DNA of 64,000 bases. Source: JAFNGF01 sp964567045 (GTDB lineage: Bacteria > Planctomycetota > Phycisphaerae > Sedimentisphaerales > Anaerobacaceae). Made by a program: the position numbers and the translations under genes. The notes beneath the pieces are model-generated. The model was not told where the DNA came from. It made no database searches and saw only the letters and a list, made by a program, of their open reading frames with translations. The DNA lies in assembly GCA_964567045.1 (NCBI GenBank), contig CAZMLE010000011.1:1-64000 (forward strand). Reading direction: 5' to 3'. This document shows, piece by piece, positions 41,403-50,504 of this stretch (position 1 is its first letter; each line of letters starts with the position of its first letter).

Positions 41403-42635
41403 ATGAGTATGGTGAGTCGCAAAAGCAGGGGTGGCACAAACCGAGACGCAATACAAGCTGTGGTAGATCACAAGATTTGTTGCGGCTGTGGAGCTTGCAC
41501 TGTGGTATGCCCGACATCCTGCATCGACTTTGTCTACGGAGAGCGGTTCAATTTTCCCAGAGTCGACGCGGAAACGTGCACACACTGCGGTAAATGTCTT
41601 GAAGTGTGCCCCAGCGCATTTCTTCTGAGAGGAACGGATCCTGGATTCTCCCACAATCTTGCAGAGGCCTCATACGACTGCTATCTTATCCATTCGAAGG
41701 ACGATGGGATACGTCTGGATTCTTCCTCGGGCGGATTCATAACCGGCATGATTATGCATCTGATGGACAAAGGGCTTGCCGACGGCGGCATTGTTGCCAG
41801 ATGCCAGGGGCACCAGCCTCTGGTGGCCGAATCATTTATCGCAACTGATCGAGAGTCTCTTCTCAGTGCGAGGGCATCTAAGTACGCTCCCGTTTCAAAT
41901 TGCACTGTCCTGGCCGACGTGCTGAAACGCCCGGGGCGTTACGTATTTGTTGGTACGCCGTGTATGGTAGAGGCCCTTACAAAACTTCAGGAACGATTGC
42001 CAAAGCTTCGGGAAAGAATCATTCTTAAGATCGGCCTGGTGTGCGCCGGTATGGCATCTCGTTTGAGCACAAAAGCCTACATCGAAGAAGAGGGCGGTGT
42101 AAATATAGCGGACGTCCGCCGTATCTGCTACCGTGGAAACGGCTGGCCTGGCCGCTTCAGGGTCTTTGGGGAAAATGACAGGCTCTTGATGAATCGCCCG
42201 CTTCTCGGCGGGTCGCTTATCCATGTTGTGCCTCGTGATCATTACCTGCGATGCTGGAACTGCCTGGACCATTGGGGCCGGTTTGCTGACATTGTGGTCT
42301 CAGATCCCTGGACGGACGAAATGGTCCAAACAGAGCGCAAGGGCAGGTCGGCAGTTATGGTCCGAACCAAAACGGGCAAAGAATCTGTTGCCTCGGCAAT
42401 TGACAGTGGTGACATGATAGCTGACGCCATCACTGTGGCAGATATGGTTGGCTATAATAAGCATCTTGTAATCGATTCCAAACACGCCCGGCACGGCTGG
42501 ATGGCGGGATACCAATTGCTATTTCTTGGTCGGGTCAAATACTTGGGCAGGGTTCTGCGGGGTCTTCTGCAGAGAGAACAGATCGGTTTGAGGACGACCC
42601 TAAAAGCCCGCTTCAGTAAGAAATACTACTATTAG
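41403..42635 (+). CDS. FrhB-like coenzyme F420 hydrogenase/dehydrogenase beta-subunit family, polysaccharide-locus type
   Basis: A 410-residue protein. Residues ~20-75 contain two [4Fe-4S] ferredoxin motifs, CCGCGACTVVCPTSC and CTHCGKCLEVCPSAF. The FrhB N-terminal and C-terminal domains follow (LDSSSGGFITGMIMHLMD, KYAPVSNC, VFVGTPCMVEAL, CWNCLDHWGRFADIVVSDPW). The related hydrogenase subunit reduces F420 using flavin, but members in polysaccharide clusters have no proven F420 role; a redox step on a sugar or pyruvyl group is inferred. It follows the pyruvyl transferase by 18 bases. Confidence 0.8.
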   Translation: MSMVSRKSRGGTNRDAIQAVVDHKICCGCGACTVVCPTSCIDFVYGERFNFPRVDAETCTHCGKCLEVCPSAFLLRGTDPGFSHNLAEASYDCYLIHSKDDGIRLDSSSGGFITGMIMHLMDKGLADGGIVARCQGHQPLVAESFIATDRESLLSARASKYAPVSNCTVLADVLKRPGRYVFVGTPCMVEALTKLQERLPKLRERIILKIGLVCAGMASRLSTKAYIEEEGGVNIADVRRICYRGNGWPGRFRVFGENDRLLMNRPLLGGSLIHVVPRDHYLRCWNCLDHWGRFADIVVSDPWTDEMVQTERKGRSAVMVRTKTGKESVASAIDSGDMIADAITVADMVGYNKHLVIDSKHARHGWMAGYQLLFLGRVKYLGRVLRGLLQREQIGLRTTLKARFSKKYYY

Positions 42636-42707
42636 CTCACCAGCCGCGATCACAGTGAATAACAAGGCCTACTATTTTATGACTGTAACCTCTTGCCCAG
42701 GAAATGT

Positions 42708-44063
42708 ATGCAGGGCATTACGTTAGTAATCGGCATTTTGGGCTCAGTATTGGTTATATTGCTGCGCCCCCCTTATGCGTTGGGGGTGTACATTGGCGTG
42801 CTGCTATGGTATCCCGACTATTTAAGAGTGAGCATCGGCACAATAGACATATCAGCCGGAAGAATCGTGGTTACTGTATTGCTGGTGAAGTGCCTATGTA
42901 GTAAGCAACTTCAGAGCAAATTTGTCTGGTCTCGGTTGGATACGTTGGTTGCTTTAAGCATGGTCGTGTACGTTGGGGTCTACTGTCTTACCTACCAGTC
43001 ACTGACGATGGCTTTGGAAAATCGTAGTGGTTTTCTGATGGATACCTGGTTCGCCTATATGAGTGCACGACTGATAATGACGGACAAGGCAAAGCTAATA
43101 GGCTTCGTGAAGGCTGTTAGCTTTGTTGTAGCAGCTTTGGCCATCTTAGGCGTGATGGAGTCCAACATGCACTGGCGTCCTTTCGCTCCCTTGAGACGCT
43201 TCCGCCCTTGGCGCACTCTGGGAGAGATGACAGAAGAAAGGGCCGCAGAAATGGCCACAGGAAAAGCACGCTGGGGATTAACCCGCGCCATGGGTCCTTT
43301 TAGCCATCCCATTATGTTCGGAAGCAGTTTTGTCATGTTCTTGCCGCTGATCTGGGCCTTGCGACACCAGTGTAACCATTGGGGTAAGCTGTCTTACCCG
43401 CTGGTCGCAATGGCGGGCTATGGAGTTTTTAGCACTATGTCCAGCGCGTCGTGGGCCGCCGGGATCGCGGTGGTTTTCTGCCTGGCAATGGAAAGATTCA
43501 AGCGTTGGGTCAAGCTGCTGCTTATAGCTTTCGTCATTTTGTGCATTGTCACTGAGATAGTCAGTAAGAGGCCGTTCTACTACGCAATGTATTCACGCGC
43601 GAATCTTGGCGGAGGCGACTATTATCAGCGGGTCAAACTGATTGACGCTGCTATTGAACACGTTGATGAATGGTGGTTGGCTGGCTACGGCGACACGTAT
43701 CACGATTGGGGACCGGGGCTCTATGACACCAACAATGAGTTTATTAAGGCAGGTATCCAATATGGTCTTCTTGGCATAATAGCACTTTGCGCGGTCCTTA
43801 TAGAGGTGTTCCGCGGCCTTTCCTCGGCATCAAGAAAGACAGCAGATACAGAACTAAAGTCCGTCTACTGGTCGTTGGGAAGTACGGTCCTCTCCGTAAT
43901 CGTAATCTGGCAAGGGGTAAGCTTCTTCGGTACGCCGCTATCCCTCTTTTACTCTATTCTGGGAATGACCGCCTCATCGTTAGGCTTCACAGAATGTGTA
44001 ACTGCCAACAGTGGCATACTTTTAAGAAGTGATAATGCCGGTCTTATTTGCGAACCCAAGTAA
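42708..44063 (+). CDS. O-antigen ligase/polymerase-like membrane protein (Wzy/WaaL type)
   Basis: A ~451-residue protein with 10-12 hydrophobic helices and a large periplasmic loop containing RFRPWRTLGEMTEERAAEMA and GLTRAMGPFSHPIMFG. The loop after SRANLGGGDYYQRVKLIDAA ends with GYGDTYHDWGPGLYDTNNEF, whose GYG and H-D-N pattern is typical of the O-antigen ligase domain. It would polymerise or ligate repeat units on the periplasmic side. ATG 42708 is chosen; a TTG at 42693 would add five residues. It follows the FrhB gene by ~70 bases and is the only Wzy candidate in the window. Confidence 0.8.
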   Translation: MQGITLVIGILGSVLVILLRPPYALGVYIGVLLWYPDYLRVSIGTIDISAGRIVVTVLLVKCLCSKQLQSKFVWSRLDTLVALSMVVYVGVYCLTYQSLTMALENRSGFLMDTWFAYMSARLIMTDKAKLIGFVKAVSFVVAALAILGVMESNMHWRPFAPLRRFRPWRTLGEMTEERAAEMATGKARWGLTRAMGPFSHPIMFGSSFVMFLPLIWALRHQCNHWGKLSYPLVAMAGYGVFSTMSSASWAAGIAVVFCLAMERFKRWVKLLLIAFVILCIVTEIVSKRPFYYAMYSRANLGGGDYYQRVKLIDAAIEHVDEWWLAGYGDTYHDWGPGLYDTNNEFIKAGIQYGLLGIIALCAVLIEVFRGLSSASRKTADTELKSVYWSLGSTVLSVIVIWQGVSFFGTPLSLFYSILGMTASSLGFTECVTANSGILLRSDNAGLICEPK

Positions 44064-44267
44064 ACCCGGCCTTGTATGCCACGATGCCGTCTGATAAATC
44101 CCGCACGGGTTGTGTCGCGTGCGCGGTTCTGGGTGTGATAGAGCGTGAACTCGCTGGTTACTGCGCAAGGGTCTCAATTGCTATGCCGAATCGGATCAGA
44201 AGGGATGGATGATCCGGGAGTCCTGTCTGCGGAGAACCGTGATAGAGGATTTTTGAGGGATTAGAGG
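44064..44267. other. Intergenic spacer with hairpin
   Basis: About 200 bases before the RmlD-like gene, unusually long for this operon. It contains GGATCA (44193-44198) pairing with TGATCC (44210-44215) and GCACG..CGTGC near 44101-44121. There is no similarity to the 99-nt element and no gene. Confidence 0.3.
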
Positions 44268-44987
44268 ATGTCCGATAGTCTGAGGATTGTTTTCACCGGC
44301 GGTGGTGGACTTTTAGGCTCGGAATTTAGGAAAATACGACCCGATATAGACTATCCTTCGTCAAAGGAGTTCAATATTACAGATTTCGAGCAGATGAGAA
44401 AATACGTAGAAGCAGATGGTTGTGATTTGATTGTCCACGCGGCTGCGTTTATATCACCGCCATTGATCGAGAAGGACCCATTGAAAGCGATTGAGGTGAA
44501 TATCATCGGCACCTCGAATGTTGTAAAACTATGTATGGAGATCGATGCTCGGTTAATTTACATCTCTACGGATTACGTTTTCAAAGGCGATAAAGGCAAT
44601 TATAAGGAAGACGACCCTGTCTATCCCGTCAATAAGTACGCGTGGTCAAAGTTAGGCGGTGAATGTGCGGTCCGAATGTACGATAAATCGTTGATAATAA
44701 GAACAACATTTGGGCCCAACGTTTTCCCTTACCAAAAGGCCTTTACGGATCAGTGGACCAGCAGGGAAAGCGTTTCGGTCATTGCGAAGAAAATCGGTAA
44801 ATTGCTCCATAAAAATATAACGGGAGTTATACACATCGGAGGAAAACGCAAAACCGCATTTGAATATGCGAAAAGTCTGGATGCGACAAGGGATATAGGA
44901 AAGCTGTCCATAAATGATGTTCCTTTTGACGCTCCGGTGGATACTTCGCTTAATTGTGATAGGTACGATGAGTTGGTAAGAGAATAG
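44268..44987 (+). CDS. RmlD-like NAD(P)-dependent sugar reductase (SDR)
   Basis: A 239-residue protein related to dTDP-4-dehydrorhamnose reductase. The cofactor motif is FTGGGGLLGSEF. DLIVHAAAFISPPLIEKDP and YISTDYVFKGDKGNY are characteristic RmlD segments, and NKYAWSKLGGE provides the YxxxK catalytic pair. It is shorter than standard RmlD (~290 residues) and lacks part of the C-terminal substrate domain, so the substrate may differ. RBS AGAGG precedes ATG 44268. It is paired with the epimerase 24 bases downstream. Confidence 0.75.
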   Translation: MSDSLRIVFTGGGGLLGSEFRKIRPDIDYPSSKEFNITDFEQMRKYVEADGCDLIVHAAAFISPPLIEKDPLKAIEVNIIGTSNVVKLCMEIDARLIYISTDYVFKGDKGNYKEDDPVYPVNKYAWSKLGGECAVRMYDKSLIIRTTFGPNVFPYQKAFTDQWTSRESVSVIAKKIGKLLHKNITGVIHIGGKRKTAFEYAKSLDATRDIGKLSINDVPFDAPVDTSLNCDRYDELVRE

Positions 44988-45011
44988 CGCACCAAATCGG
45001 AGGTTACGCAA

Positions 45012-45971
45012 GTGAGAATTCTGGCAGCAGGCGGAGCAGGTTATATCGGCTGCAAATTGATACCGGTCTTGCTGGAGCACGGATACGAGGTTGACGTTGT
45101 TGATCTGTTGTGGTTTGGCAACCACCTGCCGGCCAATGTCAGCGTCTTTAAGAAGGACCTTTTCAAATGCCAGCCGGACGATTTGAAAGATTATGACCAG
45201 CTAATTTTCCTGGCGGGACTTTCAAACGATCCTATGGCGGAGTTTGACCCGTCGATGAACTTTATTTTCAATGGGGCGCTGCCCTCGTATGTGGCGTTCA
45301 TTGCCAAGAAGGCCGGCGTGAAGCGATTCATCTATGCCTCGTCGTGTTCAGTGTATGGCTATACGGTCAACGAGCTGTATGACGAAGACAGCCCGGTGAC
45401 GTGTGGTTATCCGTATGGGATATCGAAGCTGCAGGGCGAAAGAGGAGTGCTCCAGCTTCAGGACAAGGACTTTTCGGTTATCGCGATGAGGCAGGGTACC
45501 GTTTGTGGGTACAGCCCTCGAATGAGGATGGATCTCATTGTGAATACAATGTTTAAGTTTGCGGTGACTGAGAGAGAAATCACGGTCAATAATCCATCCA
45601 TCTGGCGGCCTATCCTGGATATCAGGGATGCTACCACCGCCTATCTAAGGGCCATCCAGGCGGATTACTCCTTAAGTGGGGTCTATAACGTTGCTTCTGG
45701 AAACTACACGGTGGGCCAGGTTGGTGACATGGTGAAGTATGAAATTGAGAAGCTGATTAAGAAAAAAGTAAACATAGTTATCAAGAACATCGAAGATTAC
45801 CGAAACTACAAGGTTAAAATCGATAGGGCGAAAACGTACCTGGGTTATCAACCGCAGCATACAATAGAGGATATCATACTGGACCTGTACGAGAATAGGG
45901 CCTATTTCGAAGACTATGATAACGAGCAGTTCTATAACATCAGAGTCTTCGAGAAGCTAAAGCCACATTAG
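45012..45971 (+). CDS. NAD-dependent epimerase/dehydratase (extended SDR)
   Basis: A 319-residue SDR with AAGGAGYIGCKLIPVLLEHG (NAD motif), DQLIFLAGLSNDPMAEFDP, YASSCSVYGYTVNELYDED, and YPYGISKLQGER with the YxxxK pair. RQGTVCGYSPRMRMDLIVN and YNVASGNYTVGQ follow. It belongs to a group acting on nucleotide-activated sugars in exopolysaccharide clusters; the exact reaction is not assignable. It starts at GTG 45012 with GGAGGTTACGCAA upstream. It likely works in sequence with the RmlD-like reductase. Confidence 0.8.
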   Translation: MRILAAGGAGYIGCKLIPVLLEHGYEVDVVDLLWFGNHLPANVSVFKKDLFKCQPDDLKDYDQLIFLAGLSNDPMAEFDPSMNFIFNGALPSYVAFIAKKAGVKRFIYASSCSVYGYTVNELYDEDSPVTCGYPYGISKLQGERGVLQLQDKDFSVIAMRQGTVCGYSPRMRMDLIVNTMFKFAVTEREITVNNPSIWRPILDIRDATTAYLRAIQADYSLSGVYNVASGNYTVGQVGDMVKYEIEKLIKKKVNIVIKNIEDYRNYKVKIDRAKTYLGYQPQHTIEDIILDLYENRAYFEDYDNEQFYNIRVFEKLKPH

Positions 45972-46068
45972 ACATTCCGTTGTCTTCAAGGACAGACCGG
46001 CGTCCTCAGACATGTCTGTGAAACCTGTTGGAGAACAGGGAATAGCAAATTAGTGGCAGGATCGGAAT

Positions 46069-47046
46069 ATGGTGGATGTGTCAATAATTGTCGTTGCCTG
46101 GAACGTGCGTCATTTGTTGTACAACTGCCTGAAGTCAGTATACGACCAAACCGAGGGCATCGATTTTGAGGTCATATATGTGGACAATGCCTCGGAAGAC
46201 GGCAGCGTTGATATGGTCAAAAGGGAGTTCCCGGAAGTCAGAATAATAGAGAATGAGAGAAACGAGGGCTTCATAAGAGCCAACAATCAGGCGATTGGAA
46301 TAGCCGAAGGACGGTATGTTCTGCTTTTGAACTCTGATACGGTGGTTCTCGATAACGCGATTGCAGAAACGGTCAAGTTTGCCGATGAGCATACGGACGC
46401 TGCTGTAGTTGGCTGCAGGGTCTTGAACCCAGACGGAACGTTGCAGCGAAACTGCTTCATGTCGCACTCGGTCCTGAATTTGTTCCTATCTGCAACTTAT
46501 CTTTATAAGGTCTTTCCGAAGAACGAATTCTTTGGCAGAGAAGACATGACCTGGTGGAACTTTGATGAGATCCGAGAAGTCGAGGTCGTTAACGGCTGCT
46601 TCGCACTGGTGCGGAAAGAAGCCATCGAGCAGGTAGGGCTTATGGATGAGACTTATTTTGTCTACGGTGATGACCAGGATTGGTGTTATCGTTTTAGAGA
46701 AGCTCGGTGGAAAGTGATGTTCACTCCTAAACCGCAAATAATTCATTATAGAGGCCAGACCACAAAAAAGCAGAGGTCAGGAGACTTTAAGCTGCAACTG
46801 TACGGAAGCATGCTAATTTTCATGAAACTACACAGGAACAGGCTCGCATTCCCATTTGCTCGCCTCTTGCTGGCGCTATTTTTCTTCCTGAGAGTTCCTT
46901 ACTGGCTTGTTGTGGGAGTCATCAATAAGAATGTGAGAGACCAGTCGTTGAAAACGGCTGCCACTTATGTAATGGGTGGTGTTCACTGTCTTGGAGATTG
47001 GAGAGAATTGCTAATGAACAAGCAGGCAGTCGCCGGAAGGCTCTGA
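46069..47046 (+). CDS. GT2 glycosyltransferase, rhamnosyltransferase (WbbL)-like
   Basis: A 325-residue protein: VSIIVVAWNVRHLLYNCLKS, YVDNASEDGSVDMV, NERNEGFIRANNQAI, LLLNSDTVVLDNAI (D-x-D region NSD), and the C-terminal WCYRFREARWKVMF plus HYRGQTTKKQ are standard features of the WbbL branch of GT2. A hydrophobic C-terminal segment (FARLLLALFFFLRVPYWLVV) may anchor it to the membrane. It adds a sugar, often rhamnose, to the lipid-linked chain; the presence of an RmlD-like gene nearby is compatible with this. Confidence 0.85.
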   Translation: MVDVSIIVVAWNVRHLLYNCLKSVYDQTEGIDFEVIYVDNASEDGSVDMVKREFPEVRIIENERNEGFIRANNQAIGIAEGRYVLLLNSDTVVLDNAIAETVKFADEHTDAAVVGCRVLNPDGTLQRNCFMSHSVLNLFLSATYLYKVFPKNEFFGREDMTWWNFDEIREVEVVNGCFALVRKEAIEQVGLMDETYFVYGDDQDWCYRFREARWKVMFTPKPQIIHYRGQTTKKQRSGDFKLQLYGSMLIFMKLHRNRLAFPFARLLLALFFFLRVPYWLVVGVINKNVRDQSLKTAATYVMGGVHCLGDWRELLMNKQAVAGRL

Positions 47047-47180
47047 GCTGTAAGAGTTGTCTAACGCAATGCTATGACTGGAACGTGACCGGTCTGATCC
47101 GTATTCTGGTCGTAGAAGTTTTGTCGAGAGCGACGCAAGCTTACTTTCATTTCTGAGCAACTTGCCGAACATGGAGTGCG

Positions 47181-48425
47181 ATGACGTACGTCAGTGTCCC
47201 CAAAGACTCGAAACTGAAGCTCGTTCGTAACCATTTTTCCATGACCAACAAATGTCAAGTCAAGCATGATGGGCTGCCAATCGTTTGTTTTGCTGGCTGC
47301 GACTGGTGGTATCACAATAGAGGGTTGTTCTGTACTCAAGTGATGACAAGGCTCGCAAAGGACTTCAGAGTTTTGTTCATTAACTCATTAGGAATGCGTG
47401 TCCCGTCTCTGAGGAAAGATCGAAGTGCTGCAGAAAAGATAGCTCGCAAGCTTAAGAGCATAAGCCACCTCGTGAGGAAGGTCAGCAATGGAATGTACGT
47501 CTTCAGCCCCATATCGCTGCCATTCTTTGGCAGTCGTGCCGGAAGGAGACTGAACAGGTCTACTATTTTCGTCCAAGTCAAACTCATGATGGCCGCGCTG
47601 GGATTTACTAAGCCAATTTTCTACATTGCGTGCCCACCCGCCTATGAAGCTGTCAAAAAAATTGAGCGCAGATATTTGATATATGGTCGTACAGACTTGT
47701 TTGAAGAGATGCCAGGTGTGAACAAGTCTTACATCGCTTCACTTGATGAAGAGTTGACCAAGTCGGCAGACTTGGTTCTATACGTGAACAGCGGGCTGTG
47801 GAGACGTGGAATTGACAAAAACAAGAACTCATTACTTATCGGGCACGGGGTGGATTTTGACCTTTTTGCTGGTGCCGCGAAGTCGGAGCATATACCTGAA
47901 GACATAGCGGCAATACCGAGGCCAATAATTGGGTTTTTCGGCGATATATCTGAGAAAACCATGGATATGGCTTTGGTGGAATTTGTTGCAGAAAAGCTAC
48001 CGGATATGTCATTAGTGTTCGCTGGTTCCATTTCGGCTGATGTACACCGGTTAAGGAGACTTCATAACGTATATCTTCTCGGTCAAAAGCCGTACAACCA
48101 GATTCCATTTTACGGAAAGGAGTTTGATGTGGCCATCATGCCATGGAACAAAAGCAAATGGATAAAGTTCTGCAATCCCGTCAAGGTCAAGGAGTACCTC
48201 GCGTTGGGCAAGCCTGTTGTCTCAACTTATTATCCTGAAATCGAGCCTTACGTTGACGTGGTTTATGTCGCGGAGGACTATAATGCGTTCATAACCTGCA
48301 TCCATAAAGCGCTCCAGGAGCGTGACGCTCAGAAGGCAGAGAAACGCCGTGAGAGAGTTCAGAATGAGACCTGGGACAAGAAGGTCGAGCAGATTAAGGC
48401 GTTTATCCTAAGAGACTTAAGCTGA
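47181..48425 (+). CDS. Glycosyltransferase family 4-like (GT-B)
   Basis: A 414-residue GT-B protein. The N-terminal half starts with PIVCFAGCDWWYHNRGLFCT and has LFINSLGMRVPSL. The C-terminal half has RPIIGFFGDISEKTMDMALV, LVFAGSISADVHRL, NVYLLGQKPYNQIPFYGKEF and the conserved end motif KVKEYLALGKPVVSTYYPEI with the nucleotide-contacting Glu. It transfers a sugar from a nucleotide donor in the cytoplasm. The start may alternatively be ATG 47241 (MTNKCQV). It lies ~135 bases after the GT2 gene. Confidence 0.8.
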   Translation: MTYVSVPKDSKLKLVRNHFSMTNKCQVKHDGLPIVCFAGCDWWYHNRGLFCTQVMTRLAKDFRVLFINSLGMRVPSLRKDRSAAEKIARKLKSISHLVRKVSNGMYVFSPISLPFFGSRAGRRLNRSTIFVQVKLMMAALGFTKPIFYIACPPAYEAVKKIERRYLIYGRTDLFEEMPGVNKSYIASLDEELTKSADLVLYVNSGLWRRGIDKNKNSLLIGHGVDFDLFAGAAKSEHIPEDIAAIPRPIIGFFGDISEKTMDMALVEFVAEKLPDMSLVFAGSISADVHRLRRLHNVYLLGQKPYNQIPFYGKEFDVAIMPWNKSKWIKFCNPVKVKEYLALGKPVVSTYYPEIEPYVDVVYVAEDYNAFITCIHKALQERDAQKAEKRRERVQNETWDKKVEQIKAFILRDLS

Positions 48426-48494
48426 AGTACTCATCAGTCTGTCATTCTACCCCGCTCACAATGTGGTGCTGTTTCAACCACGAGAGTCAGAGTC

Positions 48495-50486
48495 ATGGAG
48501 ATTTGGTGGTATTACTATAGACTACGAGTGATGTGTTTGGGAGAAATCTTTTGGCGCGTTAGACGCGTCCTGTGGCAGGTCTATGCAAGATTGTTCCCCA
48601 AATTGTGGGAACTACGGTTTGGCAGAAGCAGCCTGAACTCGACAGAGATGGTTGAAACGCTAGACAAGGTGAGTTTCTATGGATTACCGGATATTGAACC
48701 TGGTGATGTTCCGCGCAAGTGGGTTGATAGCACAATTGTGGCAGCTGAAAGGCTGTTGCAGCATCGCTATAGCTATCTCGCGCTTGGAGAGATTGATCTG
48801 GGTAAAGAAATAAACTGGAATCGTGAATACAAAAGGGGTATCGATCTGCCGTTGCGGTTCGGGCCTTGGATGAACTACCGAGATAGCGAGTCTTACGGCG
48901 ATTTCAAGTACTTCTGGGAATTGCCCAGACTTCAGCATCTGATCACCCTTGCAAAAGCCTACTACCTTACCCAGCAGCAGGGCTATGCAGATGAGGTCAT
49001 CGAGCAAATCGGCAGCTTCGTTGAGCAGTCGCCGTACCTCTTAGGCGTGAACTGGATAATGCCGATGGAAGCCGCCATAAGGCTTATTTCCGTTTGCTGG
49101 ATAACAGCCTTTCTGGCCGAATATCTAAGAAAAAACACTCAAGCATGTGCTTTGATAGGGCAGCTTGTGCAAAGCCATGTGGATTACGTAGCTACGAACT
49201 ACGCAGCGTACTCATCGGCAAACAATCATCTCATCGGAGAGGCTGCCGGCGTTTTCACAGCGAGTTTGTGCTTCGGTGGGCTTAAGAGGATGAGTAGTTA
49301 TCGCCAAAAAGCATACCGTATTCTGTGCCAAGAAATTGTCCGTCAGCACTATGAAGACGGCGTTAATAAAGAACAGGCGGTGCATTATCAGGTTTTTGCT
49401 TTTCAGTTCTTCCTTTTAGCTGGACTACTGGCCAGGGCTGACAGCGTCAACTTTCCAGACCAATACTGGCAGACCCTAGAGAAGAGCGCGACTTTTATCG
49501 CCGCCATAGCCGATGATGATTGCTCGATACCTAACATTGGTGATAGTGACGATGGTAAAGCAGTGCAACTTTCAGAAACGCGTGGCAGTAATGTTCGGTC
49601 AATCTTAGCGACGTCGGCTGTACTATTCAAAAGAAGCGATTTCAAACGGAAAGCCGAGGCTTTCGACGAGACTTCGTTCTGGCTGCTGGGCAACGAAGGC
49701 AAGCGCGAGTTTGATGCGTTAGAGGCCCAGCCCAGCTTTACTGCAAACAAATTTGAATATGGTGGCTATTATGTTTTAACCAGCGCCAATAAAAGTAAAG
49801 CCAGAGTAATATTCGACTGTGGACAATTAGGTTTTGAGCTGCTTGCTGCACATGGGCACGCTGATTCACTTAGCTTTACACTGAGTGCTTATGACCGGCC
49901 ATACTTCATAGACCCGGGGACATGTACATATGTGGCTGATGATCCTTACCGGAATTACTTTCGGTCCACGCAAGCACACAACACAATTGTTGTTGATGAG
50001 AAAAACCAGTCAGAGATGGCGGGTCCGTTTCTGTGGAGACAAAAAGCCAATTCGTTCGCTGAGCGATGGACCAGCAACCAGGGCCACGACCAAGTAACCG
50101 GCTGGCACAATGGCTACCACAGGTTGCCAGACCCTGTTACTCATCGGCGCACCATAAAGCTTGATAAAGAACAAGACGTCATAACTATCGACGACCATCT
50201 GGAAATGAAAGACAGGCACAAAATCGAACAGTACTTTCATTTACACCCGGAATGTCGCATTGAAAAGATCACTGACAATATCTTGCAGATAGAAAACGAG
50301 GGCAAAAGAATTGAACTGGCAATAGATAATAAGTTCAATTGTGATGTTTATGCTGGCAATGAGCGTCCCATCTGTGGGTGGTTCAGTAGCGGTTACGACC
50401 GAAAGTGTCCGACGCATACTATTGTATGTCATGGGGTCTTCTCTGGCAGCCAGCATTTTGGCACCCAAGTCAGATTGGCACTGTAG
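48495..50486 (+). CDS. Heparinase II/III-like family protein (polysaccharide lyase fold)
   Basis: A 663-residue protein with two domains. Residues ~1-370 form an (alpha/alpha) toroid, including FGPWMNYRDSESYGDFKYFW, NWIMPMEAAIRLISVCWI and SSANNHLIGEAAGVF (the NNH catalytic-type motif). Residues ~415-660 form the heparinase II/III-like beta domain with AAHGHADSLSFTLSAYDRPY, FIDPGTCTYVADDPYRNYFR and STQAHNTIVVDEKNQSE (HGHAD and AHNT are signature motifs). Lyases of this fold cleave acidic polysaccharides. No signal peptide is evident, so it might act on intracellular or periplasmic intermediates; the locus suggests chain-length control or editing. Confidence 0.85.
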   Translation: MEIWWYYYRLRVMCLGEIFWRVRRVLWQVYARLFPKLWELRFGRSSLNSTEMVETLDKVSFYGLPDIEPGDVPRKWVDSTIVAAERLLQHRYSYLALGEIDLGKEINWNREYKRGIDLPLRFGPWMNYRDSESYGDFKYFWELPRLQHLITLAKAYYLTQQQGYADEVIEQIGSFVEQSPYLLGVNWIMPMEAAIRLISVCWITAFLAEYLRKNTQACALIGQLVQSHVDYVATNYAAYSSANNHLIGEAAGVFTASLCFGGLKRMSSYRQKAYRILCQEIVRQHYEDGVNKEQAVHYQVFAFQFFLLAGLLARADSVNFPDQYWQTLEKSATFIAAIADDDCSIPNIGDSDDGKAVQLSETRGSNVRSILATSAVLFKRSDFKRKAEAFDETSFWLLGNEGKREFDALEAQPSFTANKFEYGGYYVLTSANKSKARVIFDCGQLGFELLAAHGHADSLSFTLSAYDRPYFIDPGTCTYVADDPYRNYFRSTQAHNTIVVDEKNQSEMAGPFLWRQKANSFAERWTSNQGHDQVTGWHNGYHRLPDPVTHRRTIKLDKEQDVITIDDHLEMKDRHKIEQYFHLHPECRIEKITDNILQIENEGKRIELAIDNKFNCDVYAGNERPICGWFSSGYDRKCPTHTIVCHGVFSGSQHFGTQVRLAL

Positions 50487-50504
50487 AAAACCTTCGAGGT
50501 AGAC

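Noticed and set aside
46007..46018. Perfect palindrome CAGACATGTCTG before a GT2 gene as an operator
   Set aside because: A single 12-base palindrome without a second copy or a known matching regulator is too little to call a site.
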